A stretch of DNA of 64,000 nucleotides. It comes from Ephydatia muelleri. Taxonomy: Eukaryota > Porifera > Demospongiae > Spongillida > Spongillidae. A program made the translations under genes and the position numbers. This document shows positions 23,258 to 34,780 of this stretch, in pieces. Numbering within the stretch: the stretch's first letter is position 1; each line of letters opens with the position of its first letter. The DNA lies in the NCBI GenBank assembly GCA_013339895.1, contig JABACO010000022.1:7205951-7269950 (forward strand), read 5' to 3'. Below the pieces are notes generated by a model. That model saw only the letters and a program-made list of their open reading frames with translations, made no database searches and was not told where the DNA came from.

Positions 23258-24721
23258 TACACTGTAAAAAATTTGGTGGCTTCATCACACCAAATTTGGT
23301 GTGCTAGCGTTGTCCCAACTGGCACACCATCTGAGGTGTGTCAGTCCCACCTCTCTTTTTGAGTGGTATGACCCACTAGTTGAAGAGGCCTGTACCCACG
23401 AGTTTTTGTGTGATAACACCACTAGATTTGGTCAGGTTTGTGCTATATATAGCCCCACATTAGTACTGCATACCAAAATTAACTTTAATAACCTCTAACC
23501 AGTTTTAAATCAGAATCAAAAGGGCACAAAATTAATACAGAGTACATTCAAAGAGTCCCAGTGCTCTGCAAAAGTCCAAGATGCCATGAAAAGAGCCACT
23601 GAAGGTTGCCTGGTCTGCTTGCACTGTAAATGTAACATGTACTCCAGGATCCTGAAGAATATCAAGCAGCAGCACAAGGGCATAAACTGGGAGTGGAAGT
23701 TGCTGTCAAGAACACACTGGATTTGTTTTCATTACCTACATTAATCTGCATTCCTTCCTGCTGCTTCTTTCACTCCATTCAGAAAAATATTACCAGCATG
23801 AGCATCCACGTCTAATAAAGAAGTGTGCATTAATTTAAGACATCCCAAATTTAATTTAAGAGCTTGCCTGGTCTGAACACCGGTAAAACTTTTCACTTTT
23901 CAATACACAAGCTCTCCTCAGCGCAAGTCGTTCAATTTTTCATTTCACTATGGGAAGGCATTCATTCTGTTGTTACAATAAAGTTAACAAAATGAAGTTT
24001 GAGGACTTACCCTTCTGCAGACTGGTATGTGACTAGCGTTGGGTAAAGTCACGCTTGCCTCTATGTCACAAGACGCTTGAGCAGTGAATTCTAGCAGCCA
24101 CAGATTTTAAAAGGCACTAGCGCTGGGTAAGTAAGTAGCGCGCGTTAATGTCATATACACTAGGTGAATTCTCACGCGTTTGAATACCACTGACGTTGGG
24201 AGTCCATGCGTATAACGCCTGACGGCGATACGATACTGCGCGATGATTCAATGTCCTAGTCTCCGTAGCCTCCAGTTCTGTGAAGGGTCAAAATGCTAAA
24301 CTCTGAGAGTAAAAAAAAACACTCACCTTTGTTTCGTAGCCGCTGAAATGTGTTGCTTGTGCCAGTGGAACGACAACCACAGCCGAAAACTGCATCATCC
24401 TAGGTGTCAACGAACTCGCCACCAAATTCTTCATCAAAGCACAGACACGTAACTGCGTGGTCTTGCGTTCAACGAATTCGAAAGGTAGTGAAAAACTTTT
24501 TGTTGGAGAAATTCCAAGTCCGATTGCTCCTTTGTGGTGGGAATGGAGAACTTCTTGTCTCTTTCGATGCAAGACACAAGCACAACCTTATTGCTCACCT
24601 GCTATAGTAGCTGAAGTTCACGCACGACAGCAAAAAAATAAAAACATGTGCAAATATACCGCGCATGCGCAAGCTCTTTATTTAATAGAACATGAGAGAA
24701 GGGTATGAAGGCGGAAGAACT

Positions 24722-24797
24722 ATCTTCATGTTCACTTGTGCACTTTGTGAGCAGTTTAGCGGGAATACCAGCAGCGCATCCGTTTTGAAACATATTG
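24722..24797 (+). pseudogene. C2H2-like N-terminal exon of a transposon protein
   Basis: The exon reads MFTCALCEQFSGNTSSASVL followed by KHIG, then a perfect GTGAGT donor. A short C-x2-C...H N-terminal exon ended by a small intron is common in sponge transposon genes. Nothing recognisable follows on the plus strand before the non-LTR fragment at 25005. The assignment to the CACTG element is by position only. Confidence 0.4.
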
Positions 24798-25004
24798 GTG
24801 AGTGTTATCAGCTATTCGTAACTGTATGTAAAATTGGTCTTACGTTCCTACGAGGCCCAGCCCCATCCACAAAAAATCATTATTATCCTCACTTTGGTGA
24901 AGACCTGTGCAATAGCCTAGCTGTCAGGAGTTGGACCTTCATTGGTCATCGCTATTGCTATGTGTGTTTATTTAATATTGTGTACGTATTTATAATTTAA
25001 TATC

Positions 25005-26471
25005 ACCTCTGTCCAGCATGTTGTATGCCTACTTCAAGATTTAGGTCCCTCATTGGGGCTCCATTTAAATCCATCTAAATGCGAGCTTTTTGGCCAAGGT
25101 GACCTCAGTGTATTCCCTTCTCAGATGAACAAATCTTGTACACCCAACCTTATCATCCTCGGAGCCCCCATAGGGGAGGTTGCCTTTTGTTCATCATTTA
25201 TTGCCTCTAAACGTGCTGCTGCCTCCACATTGCTATCCTCCCTGGTGAAGCTCGGGTCATGTGATCCTCAGATTGCTCTCATTCTGCTATGCATGTGTGG
25301 TGGGTTTACCAAATTGGTCCATGTTGCACGTTCCACTCCCCCATCCCTGGCATTGGATGAGCTGCATGCCTTTGAGGAGCAGGTCAGATGCACCTTCACA
25401 GAGTGCCAAGCTATTGACACTACTGACAGCTCTTGGATGCAGGCCCAGTTGAGCTTAAGTAGAGGTGGCCTGGGGCTTCGTTCACTGGCTCATCACTCTA
25501 ATGCAGCCTTTATCGCCTCCATCAGTACTGCAGGCCTTGCCTCACCATCAGATAATTTCCTGGCCGATGCGGTCAATTCCTACAACAGGTGTGTTCCCCC
25601 TGAGAGTGCAATCGATAATAACAGTCTTACATCTTCTCCTTGCCGACAACACACTCTATCAGCTGCATTAGAAAACATTCAATTTAACTCTCTTTTTTCC
25701 CAGAGTTCTGTGGCTGACAAGGCTCGTCTCCTGTCTGTGTCCTCTCCTCATGCCTCCGCTTGGCTCTCTGTAGTACCATCTCCAGGCCTGGGTCTAAGCC
25801 TAGACCCCAACGAGCACCAAATGGCCATCAAGTGGTGGCTCGGGCTAAATACCTCACCTGGCTCACCTCCCTGTGCATTGTGTCCAGAACATCCCTTGGA
25901 TCCCCTAGGCCACCATGCAGTAACATGTAAGAGAGGTGGTGATGCTATATCCAGGCACAACAAGCTCAGGGATGTAGTGCTTCAGACCTGCCATCGTGCC
26001 TGCATAAGCGCCAAGGCGGAGGCTGGTAGTGGACTAGGACATGAGCTTCGGAACACACGCCCTGCTGACATCCTAGCTTCCAATTGGCTCTGTGGCAAGC
26101 CTGCTGCTTTTGACCTTACTGTGGTGTCTCCGCCTAACCCTACCTTTATCTCTGAAGCGGGTCGCACAGCAGGGTCAGCAGCGGTTGCCGCTGAGCTAAG
26201 GAAGCACTCTGCCAATTATGCCAAGTGTTCCGAGTTGGGGTGGACGTGTATTCCCCTTGTGGCCGAGTCATATGGAGCTTGGGGCAGCGAAGCGGTGCAA
26301 GCTTTTTCACGGCTCGCATCATACCTTGCCACAAGGACCAACTCCCCCAAGTCCAAGGTTGTCTGCAGCCTGTACGGCCGCCTTAATTTGACTCTTGTAC
26401 GAGCCAATGCCCGAGCCCTCCTCTTACGATGTGGATGTTCCCTTCAGGAGGGGGATATTTCATCATCGTAA
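25005..26471 (+). pseudogene. 5'-truncated non-LTR retrotransposon ORF2
   Basis: The frame opens in the end of a reverse transcriptase domain (GLHLNPSKCELFG, the L-LN--K motif after the catalytic YxDD). It runs through the thumb and a cysteine-histidine motif (CALCPEHPLDPLGHHAVTC) and then a C-terminal nuclease-like region with RPADILASNW, AFDLTVVSP and ELGWTCIPLVAESYGAWG. RPAD...FDLTV resembles the PD-(D/E)XK fold used by restriction-like endonucleases at the C terminus of some non-LTR clades. It ends with a TAA at 26469-26471. The 472-codon stretch from 25053 is uninterrupted, so this copy is quite young, but it lacks the 5' end and could not move by itself. The 3' tail is a TATG repeat rather than poly-A. 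Confidence 0.8.
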
Positions 26472-26484
26472 CTTTCATAGCTAG

Positions 26485-26545
26485 TATGTATGTATGTATG
26501 TATGTATGTATGTATGTATGTATGTATGTATGTATGTATGTATAT
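26485..26545 (+). repeat. (TATG)n tail of the non-LTR element
   Basis: About 14 copies of TATG directly after the ORF2 stop. Short tandem repeats as 3' tails are known for several non-LTR clades and mark the 3' end of this insertion. Confidence 0.8.
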
Positions 26546-27039
26546 GTGTATAAATATTTCTATGCTTAAAAAATTTTAATAGCCATTAAAATATTACATT
26601 GTTATTGTTTTAAAATTAACTACAACGAAGTTGGAGAAGTCACATTCTGAAGTAATGGGATGGGGTTCGTGCCAGAATGGTTGTACGTGCAACAAACCTT
26701 TGCTTGCATGGATCCAGGGTAAAATGGAGAAGTGGACATGGCATGGATGATGGAGCAGGCCTACCCCATTTTCCTTGATGTGGTTTTATGTGTGTTCATT
26801 TCACTGAACTATTTTCGTCTAAGTTTATGTGGGTATGTGTATTGCTGTTTTTATGTTATAAGAGAGTTGTCTATCTATAATAATAGTAATGATGGGTTTG
26901 TACCCCTTTGGTTGTTGAGACCTATATTGCTTGGGGTCAAGAAGCTGTGAAGTGGTTTGCTCAGTTGGTATCTAGCTAAAGTGTGGCTATCCCCATCTCC
27001 ATGCCTTTACCTTTAAATAGTACTCTTAAATAATGATTT
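26546..27039. other. Interior of CACTG element, no gene assigned
   Basis: AT-rich. It contains a small inverted word pair (AAAATTTTAATAGCC / AGCCATTAAAATATT). No supported coding exon. Confidence 0.35.
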
Positions 27040-27310
27040 TTAAAATAATACTTGCGTACCACCAACAATATACACAGCTGCTAAGTATAATGTCCATTTA
27101 AAAAAGTGGGTCAGCAGCTGGATTAAGCCAATGTAACGCAAGCGCAAGGCAAATGATCCCAAGTTCAGAGAGTTAGGTTCGATCCACATGCCCTTTGGTG
27201 GGTTAAGGTATAAAAGCTCAGGGTTGTATTTCTTGGCTTGTTGCTCATCTGGCTTTGCAATTGCAGTGTAGTAAGTCAACCAAGCATCACCAGATTTAGC
27301 CTCACCTTAG
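27040..27310 (-). other. Unrecognised open reading frame fragment
   Basis: A minus-strand frame of about 88 codons without low complexity reads YYTAIAKPDEQQAKKYNPEL and PPKGMWIEPNSLNLG. The balanced composition looks like real protein, perhaps an exon or a captured fragment. I do not recognise the family. It lies inside the CACTG transposon, so it may be part of its gene or of captured host sequence. Confidence 0.35.
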
Positions 27311-27566
27311 TTTGCTGCAATGCCAGAGCGTGCTACACTGTAGGTTTCAACTAAATATCCTCCTCCTAAATATGCATCACATAGTTTGAACAGTATTAGC
27401 AATTTCAGTATCACATTTTTAAACACATTATTAACTTTGTTTCACTGACAAATTGGAAGGTGGGCATAACAGGAATACACTGTCACTTTGTCTTGTTCTA
27501 GGTCTACACTTGTTATACATACATACATGTATACAACAGTATGGGAGTCATTGCTATCATAGCATT

Positions 27567-28020
27567 GCTTCCACTGCATGCCTTGTTGACACATGTACAT
27601 GTACAGGAACGGTAGGGATGGTTTGAAAAATGTATGGCTCAGTCCCCAGCAGTGAGACATGTGTAGGGAACACCCCTGGTGTGTTGGTATAATTTATTGG
27701 ACACTTTCAAGTGTCACAGAATGAATAGGGTGACTGTGAATGGAGCGAATGTGCTTCCGCTGCATGCCATGTTGACAGATTTACAGGAAGGGTAGGGGGG
27801 GTTTGAAAAATGTATGGCTGAGTCCCCAGCAGTGAGACATGTGTGGGGAAAACCCCGGGTGTGTTTGTGTAATTTCTGTACTCTGTCAAGTGTCACAGAA
27901 TGCGTAGAGTGACTGCAGAATGGAGCGAATGCATGTGCTTCCACTGCATGCCTTGTTGACACATGTACAGGAAGGGTGGGGGGGGGGGGGGGGGGGTTTG
28001 ATAAATGTTTAGCTTAGTCC
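27567..28020. repeat. ~185-bp tandem repeat, 2.5 copies
   Basis: Units begin GCTTCC(A/G)CTGCATGCC at 27567, 27753 and 27937 and share GAAAAATGTATGGCT, CCCCAGCAGTGAGACATGTG and AAGTGTCACAGAATG. It is a subterminal tandem array near the right end of the CACTG transposon. The third unit includes a G-run. Confidence 0.85.
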
Positions 28021-28320
28021 CCAGTAGTGACACAAAGGTACAACGCATTTCTTCATAAATATTATTTAACAACATGACAGCTATAGCTCATGGAAGGTAT
28101 AAATCCAGCGAATACCAGAATAATTTAGTATGCATGCCATTTTTTCTCTTTTACATTTACATGTAGTTCGTTGATTTTCTTCTCCAATTATACGACAATA
28201 TTCCCGTTCCACCATGCTCAAGGTGTGCCTTGTCCACCGCTTATCGTCGGTGGGACAGTAAAAACGCTGGTGGGGTAAGGTTTTAGTGGGCTATAACCAC
28301 CGCGTTTTTTTTACAGTGTA

Positions 28321-28930
28321 TCGACAAACTCTGATTCAGCGAATGCAGAGGGTTGATTCGGACGGGAATATGGGGGAGGAGCAGAAATAAATGGCAATAT
28401 GTAGCCTTGTGTAATTACACTCAGTATCCAAGGGGGGGCACATAGCTCATCCCTCCAAAAATCAATGCACTTATGCAACCTCCCTTTAATACCTGCAACT
28501 GACACTGAAATCCCCCCTTTTCCCACATTCACCACGTCTTTACCTATCTCAGGTGACAATAAACCACCCCTTATAGCACCTGAACACGTGCCCTCTTCAT
28601 ACCCCGTACTTTCTAATAAAGGATACGTTGCTGGGACTGCACCACGCTTGGGGCAGTCACGCCTCCAGTGGCCAAACTCCCCGCATTGATGGCAAGCGCC
28701 CGGCGCGCTTCTCGGAACAGGAACCAGACCCGCTGGTTCCCTGGCCCGCAGTGGCCGTTTTCCTTCCGGGGCCAGATGTTCAGGCTCGCTCAACCTGGCC
28801 CGTTTTGCACCTGCCTTCCGCTCTTTTCTTCGCTTAGCAGCAACCTTCCTCTCAGCTGCTCGCTCGATGGATCTCCCTTGATCATCAAATATAGCGCTAT
28901 ACGAACTGCGTCTGCCATTTTTAGGATGCC
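28321..28930 (-). pseudogene. DIRS 5' half: zinc-knuckle ORF and RT start
   Basis: Reading leftward, the frame opens near 28925 inside basic sequence (AAERKVAAKRRKERKAGAKR). It has a CCHC zinc knuckle (CHQCGEFGHWRRDC) typical of nucleic-acid-binding gag-like regions, then the start of a DIRS reverse transcriptase (FWRDELCAPPWILSVITQGY, ILPFISAPPPYSRPNQPSAF). It ends at EFVD, exactly at the TA where the CACTG transposon inserted, and continues in frame at 23257. The upstream part is missing: the next element begins at about 28944. Confidence 0.8.
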
Positions 28931-30499
28931 TAATCTAACTTGATTACTGGCACACTGTACCACATATGTGTATTTCTCGATCGTTCTTGTGGAGTGAACG
29001 TGTACCGCGGTGCAAAATAGCTAGCTATGGTTGTTATACGCACATGTACAACACCTAAGCACCTCAGTTGTAACATACCTGAGTGAGTCTGATTCAGGGC
29101 AAGCATTTCCCCAGTACTCGCGCCCATATTCAATCATCCATTACGTAAATCATTGCTAGAATAAAGAATGTAGACATTCAGTACCTCAACCACTAAAAGT
29201 GACTCAGGAACCTTGAGAAGTAGGGCAAAGAGTGTTCTACGGTATCAGACACCTGCCTTGATATTATCCAAGTGCGCATTTACTACAACTATCCATATCC
29301 TGAGACAAATGTACAAAGGTCTTGAATAAACCCTAGTTTTCATCATATTTGTACAGGTGTTTACGGACGTGTTGTTTTAGAGGCATGGAACCGACAGATG
29401 GATCCTGGAATTTTTTGTTTCATCAATACAGCATAGTTTATGATGTCCAGTAACTTCTTGCTTGGGATTTTGATTTCTGTCATTTACTGATTTTGCTGAG
29501 CAAATATAGACATTTTCCCATACATTTCAATGGGCGCGTGAACGGTGAAATATCGGATGTGTGCAGTATCGCGTCAGCAATGCATCAATGTCCGAAATTT
29601 CTGGCAATGCAATGTTGAGTACACGCCCGTAGATTGACTACTTTTATGTTTTGTGCGAGTTCATTTTGCAGCTAGGAATTTATTATGCTCCACTTACCTG
29701 ATTATAGCATAGTGCGCTAAAAATCACCCCTTCCCCTCCTCACCGATCTAATCTCTTGACCACGCCCCCCGCACCGAAATCCAGGATCCGCCCCTAAAGA
29801 TGCCCTGACTAAAGTGTAGCCCTGGCAAGCAGACCTGCATATCAAATAAATAAAACACACATGCATGGTGTTATTGAAAGTTCACCTACTTGTGCAGGAG
29901 AAAAGGGTTCTGAGATGCCGTTAAAGAAACTCTTTAACCTGTTTTGCGTTCCCACCGGATATCATGACATCTTCATGTTGCTCATGAAAGGAATCAATAG
30001 TACGGCGTGTACATGTACTCAACATTGCATTGCCAGAAATTTCGGACATTGATGACGCATTGCTGACGCAATACCGCGCACATCCGTTATTTCACCGTTC
30101 ACGCGCCCATTGAAATGTATGTAAAATGCCTATTTTTGTTCAGCAAAAATCAGGAAATGACAGAAATCAAAATGCCAAGCAAGAAGTTACTGAAGGACAT
30201 CGTAAACTATGCTTTATTGATGAAACAAAAAATTCCAGGGTCTATCAGTCGATTCCATGCCTCTAATACAACACGTCCATACACACCTGTACAAATTTGA
30301 TGAAAACTAGAGAAAATGCTACTACCTACTACTGACATTTTGTCATTAATGCCATTAACACAAACATGACGTTTTTTCATTATACCACAGTGACCTTTCA
30401 TCACCTGTTGCATTAACTACTGAAATTAACCACTAGTGTTTATACTGGAGAAGCAAACGTTCAGAGGGTACCCCCCTCACAGATAATTACTGAGCAGCT

Positions 30500-30725
30500 T
30501 TGAACATGCCGATGTTGACATAATTCCTAATATACGAGTACTACTAGAAATAGGATGCGTGTTTTCGATAACCAGTTCAGAAGCTGAGCGCTCCTTTCAG
30601 TGTTGCGCAGACTAAAAACATATATCAGAAATCGGATGGGAGAAGATCGTCTTGCCTCACTGGCATTATTGCACACAAATCACGATAGAACTGCTCTCCA
30701 GCGATATATTGGAACGTTAATTTAT
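30500..30725 (+). pseudogene. hAT dimerisation-domain fragment
   Basis: The hAT C-terminal signature SSEAERSF is followed, after a one-base frame change, by LRRLKTYIRNRMGEDRLASL and ALLHTNHD. This matches ZMYM1-like and DUF4371-type hAT transposases. The rest of the transposase is missing, so it is a dead fragment. Confidence 0.8.
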
Positions 30726-31202
30726 TATGAGGCATCCGCGACGATTATATAATTCTTTGTAATTAGGATCGTGTCCGCAAAAGGGTACATTATAAACATT
30801 TGCAGTAAGCGAACAGAAATGTAACGCTTGCGTTAAAATGTATGGCTAATTAAAAGTTCAGAGCCTTACAACTCCTGACAGATGCTTCGATCCTCAGTGC
30901 GTAAGAAGCAATGTGTAGAGGACATATCAGACTTCTAGATTATCAAAATGTTTGAAATCTCGTTAGATTTTTTTCGCGGAAACGATCCCGTATGTTGACT
31001 ACTTTTATGTTTTGTGTGAGTTAATTGTACAGCTAGGAATTTATTACGCTCCACTTACCTGATTATAGCATAGTGCGCTAAAAAATCACTCCTTCCCCTC
31101 CTCACCGATCTAATCTCTGGTCCCCCCCCCCGCACCGAAATCCAGGATCCGCCCCTGAAGATGCCCTGACTAATGTGTAGCCCTGGCAAGCAGACCTGCA
31201 TA

Positions 31203-31445
31203 TCAAATAAATAAAATACACATGCATGGTGCTATTGAAAGTTCATCTACTTGTGTAGGAGAGATATCAAAAAAGGGTTCTGAGATGCAGTTAAAGAACT
31301 CTTTAACCTGTTTTGCGTCCCCACCAGATTTCGTGAAATCTTCATGCTGCACATGAAAGGAGTCAATAGTACGACGTGTACTCAACATTGCATTGCCAGA
31401 AATTTCGGACATTGGTGACGCATGCTGACGCGATACCGCGCACAT
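31203..31445 (-). pseudogene. Possible hAT coding scrap
   Basis: A minus-strand frame includes STRRTIDSFHVQHEDFTKSG and GGDAKQVKEFFNCISEP. It is not low complexity and lies within the repeated hAT mosaic. Its near-copy at 29860-30060 is also frameshifted. The family is suggested by context only. Confidence 0.35.
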
Positions 31446-32059
31446 CCGTTATTTCACCGTTCACGCGCCCATTGAAAAATGTCTATATTTGCTCAGCAAA
31501 AATTAGTAAATGACAGAAATCAAAATGCCAAGCAAGAAGTTACTGGACATCATAAAACTATGCTTTATTGATGAAACAAAAAATTCCAGGGTCTATCTGT
31601 CGGTTCCATGCCTCTAAAACAACACGTCCATAGACATCCTTATAAATTTGATGAAAACTAGGGTTTTTTCAAGACCTTTGTACATTTTTCTCAGGATATG
31701 GCTAGTTGTGGTAAATGCGCACTTGGATAATATCAAGGCAGGTGTCTGATACCATAGAACACATTTCTCAAGGTCCTGAGTCACTTTTAGTGATTGAGTT
31801 ACTGAATGCCTACATTCTTTATTCTCGCAATGATTTACGTAATGGATGGTTGAACATGGGCGTGAGTACCTGGCACTGGGGAAAGGCTTGCCCTGAATCA
31901 GATTCACTCAGGTATGTTACAACTCAGGTGCTTAGATGTTGTACATGTGTGTAACAACCATAGCTAGCTATTTTGCACCGCATGCATACCGGTACACGTT
32001 CACTCCACAAAAACGATCGAGAAATACACATATGTGGTACAGTGTGCTGGTAAAAAACG

Positions 32060-32076
32060 TGTTGTGTGTGTGTGTG

Positions 32077-32114
<38 letters not shown>
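32060..32114. repeat. (GT)n microsatellite
   Basis: About 26 GT units with one GC. It is placed exactly at the outer edge of the right hAT arm. Confidence 0.95.
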
Positions 32115-32117
<3 letters not shown>

Positions 32118-32583
32118 AATAATGACTTACATACCCATTCACTATACAGTATAGATTCCTTGTGGAGTGTACAAAAGAATAATGACATACCCATATTCAC
32201 TATACAGTTCAGGAGGAATGCAATATTGCCCATATGTGAAGTCCTCCACAATAAACTTGAATAGATTAATACGTTTCTTATCAACAAACATGTACAGGCC
32301 TACAAAAAACTGTTTTCGCATGCATGTATTTCTTTCTGTCTTTGCACCTTGTGAATGTGATGCAACTAATCATTTTGATTGGAAACTCAACAACACATAT
32401 CACATTTGGGTCGTATTTGAGGTACCATTCACCAGTGAGCTATTTGTCGTCAATATCTTCACAGCCATACTCCTTATAGCCACTTTCTGCAATGATTTTT
32501 AGCAACAAAGAGGAATTGAAATACATCCACTCTGTACATTAGCAAATGTAGTGTCCTATAGGATTGGCCCTTTGCACATACAT

Positions 32584-32584
<1 letters not shown>

Positions 32585-32625
<41 letters not shown>

Positions 32626-32690
32626 ACATGCAAACATACACACATATACACATGCATATACACACACATATACACACACATACACACTGT
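32585..32690. repeat. (CA)n / CACATA repeat
   Basis: Pure CA repeat followed by degenerate CATACACACA. Noncoding. Confidence 0.95.
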
Positions 32691-33959
32691 TACACATGTG
32701 TCAAAAACAATAGCACTCTCTAATAATGATGGGCTGCATACTGACACACATTTCCTGTCTCTCTGCACATGCAGATCTATTCCGCATATGCCCGGCTACG
32801 TAATTTTGATCTATTCAACACATGCACATGCATGCATTTTCGGAGGCACCTGATTTAGAGAAACAAATGTAAGGACAAGTGCCATTGTTGTTATGCAAGA
32901 GGCTTTTTTTTTTTTTTCCTTAGAGTGGTTCACGGCTGAAATAATGATATTAAACTTTAACTTCTACCTTATGTTTATGTAAACTTACCAAAGGGGAGGC
33001 CTGACCTAGCATGATAAGTAAAAAATCATTGGCAGAGGCCAATATAGGAGCACCCTTCCAAAATATAAATATACTTACAGTACCTGCCTGGTACATCCTT
33101 TTCATCAAGCAGAGGCAATTAAGACAGTGTTGCATGTCGCACTAGCTTTATTCAGGGAATTAAATGAGTGTACAAATACTCCTACAGAAGGGTATTGCAA
33201 TAGCATGATTTGAAGCACAATATGTACTCAGTACTTATTGCGAGAGGGCTGGGAACAGCAATCTGATGAAGACATGTACACTTGTTTAATACCCACATTC
33301 AACTAATGCGACATGGGACATGCAAAATTGTGCTGCCGATGAAATAGGAGGTCTGTAAGACCTAGGTTGCCTATGGCGATGAATATTATTGAACCTACCC
33401 TGGTACCCAGACTAATACTGAAACAGAATTTCATATGATATTGCTCTACCAGGAGTCCACATAAAAATAAATAAAAAAAATAGGCTCGAACTTTTTTAGC
33501 TAGGTGAAGCCTACTTGGCTACTGGAAAGGCAAGAGCTGTATAGGTATATCAAAATCGCCATTTTGTGAGTACACGTCAGCGTGGTTGTGTCTACGCGCT
33601 TCATATATTGAGCTGCTGGTAGGCTGACATTGCCACTCGTTCAATGCAGTACCGATATGGGATAGCGCTGTATTCCGACATTGGGTGGGTTGCCCTCAGA
33701 GCACACATAAGGTAGGCTTTACCGTACTGGATGTGAAAACTAACTTTATAAACTGAACAATAGGTTTGAGCAATGCCAGACAAGTTCCTGAACGAATACT
33801 CTATTGTAACAACCCAGAACTCTCGTTACCATAAGGAGGGTGTGAGGGGAAATGGGGGCGTAAGCTGTGACCAGACATAGACTATCACTCATTCTTAACA
33901 TATCATTAATGATTAATTCGCGAGTTTCAGTTAGTAAACAGAACTAAAAGGTGACCTAA
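32691..33959. other. No gene recognised
   Basis: Mixed sequence without a recognisable domain or repeat. Frames up to 61 codons are not convincing. Confidence 0.4.
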
Positions 33960-34195
33960 TGTATTATTAAATATTTTTTATTACTATTTGTCAATAAACT
34001 TATTGATAAATTGGTTTATGAATAAATTATACAAGACAGAAATTAAAATGTTGCCTTGATTTTAGATAAACGATGCTCAATACTAATGTAGTGAAGCACG
34101 TATATAATAAGATTATTAGTACATAGTAACCTGTTTACAATTAAAAGCAAGATGACCAGCTATGTATGGGCCATTTCTAGATATGGTGTATTCAC
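33960..34195 (-). repeat. Diverged copy of the 6636/52870 repeat family
   Basis: Read on the minus strand it starts CCATATCTAGAAATGGCCCA, with TCATCTTGCTTTT and ATAATTTATTCATAAAC further on, the same order as at 6636-6850 and 52868-53060. The left boundary of the segmental duplication is therefore made of a dispersed repeat. Confidence 0.6.
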
Positions 34196-34499
34196 AATTT
34201 GGATATTCATTTTAAATGAATTTCCACCCTGTCTCCTCCTACTGTAACCCAGATTATATTCTTCCATTGAGCCGCATCAGTCGATTGCATCTGTATGTAT
34301 TTTGATCAACACTATAACAATATGCAGCTATGCTGTCACAGAAAGGATTTGCTTACTGCATCATTCTCCTCCAACAATTCGAACAGTTTTTCTTGGAGAT
34401 TGAGAATGAACACGTAAGGAACACCTCTAATTTCTTTTATTACAGTGACAAAAAGAAATGAGAGCAATTTCAACATCAAGATTGTCACCAATTAGGTCA

Positions 34500-34552
34500 C
34501 ACACACACATACACACACACGCACGCACACACACACACACACACACACATGC
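34500..34552. repeat. (CA)n microsatellite
   Basis: CA repeat with a few G and T substitutions. Noncoding. Confidence 0.95.
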
Positions 34553-34780
34553 ACGCATAGTCAACGACTATATGAGTGCAATGAGCGCAACTGTGTGCTA
34601 AATAGACAACACTCTTGGGTATTTTATTATACTCTGTTCTTTTACAACAGGTGGATGACATACAGCAAATGGTGGTCTTGAACGTTTCAAATTCGGTATT
34701 AATAATGATACTCGTTTTCTGTATACATACATGTCGACATCACCCATACAGACCTACATGTACCTGTAATACGATCTATA

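Larger units (their letters stand above)
23260..28318. mobile_element. 5.06-kb CACTG-ended DNA transposon inside the DIRS element
   Basis: The left end is CACTGTAAAAAA and the right end TTTTTTACAGTG, flanked by TA on both sides (23258-23259 and 28319-28320). The insertion interrupts the DIRS reading frame. Taking out the element plus one TA rejoins the DIRS frame exactly, direct evidence for a real insertion with a 2-bp duplication. CACTG ends with TA duplication recall the CMC (CACTA/Mirage/Chapaev) group, but no transposase core is recognised. It carries a C2H2 exon (24722-24797), a non-LTR retrotransposon fragment and a 185-bp tandem repeat. Confidence 0.75.
28944..32052. mobile_element. 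Mosaic of inverted and direct hAT copies
   Basis: 28944-29622 and 31379-32052 are long inverted arms sharing GCACACTGTACCACATATGT, CATTGCATTGCCAGAAATTT and CCCATTGAAA in opposite sense. A third partial copy of the arm lies at 30007-30310. 29625-30018 is directly repeated at 30991-31390. Both copies contain GCACCGAAATCCAGGATCCG followed by CCCCT, which matches a frequent hAT end. The array looks like successive insertion of the same hAT family into itself. A plus-strand hAT C terminus sits inside at 30500-30725. Confidence 0.7.
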
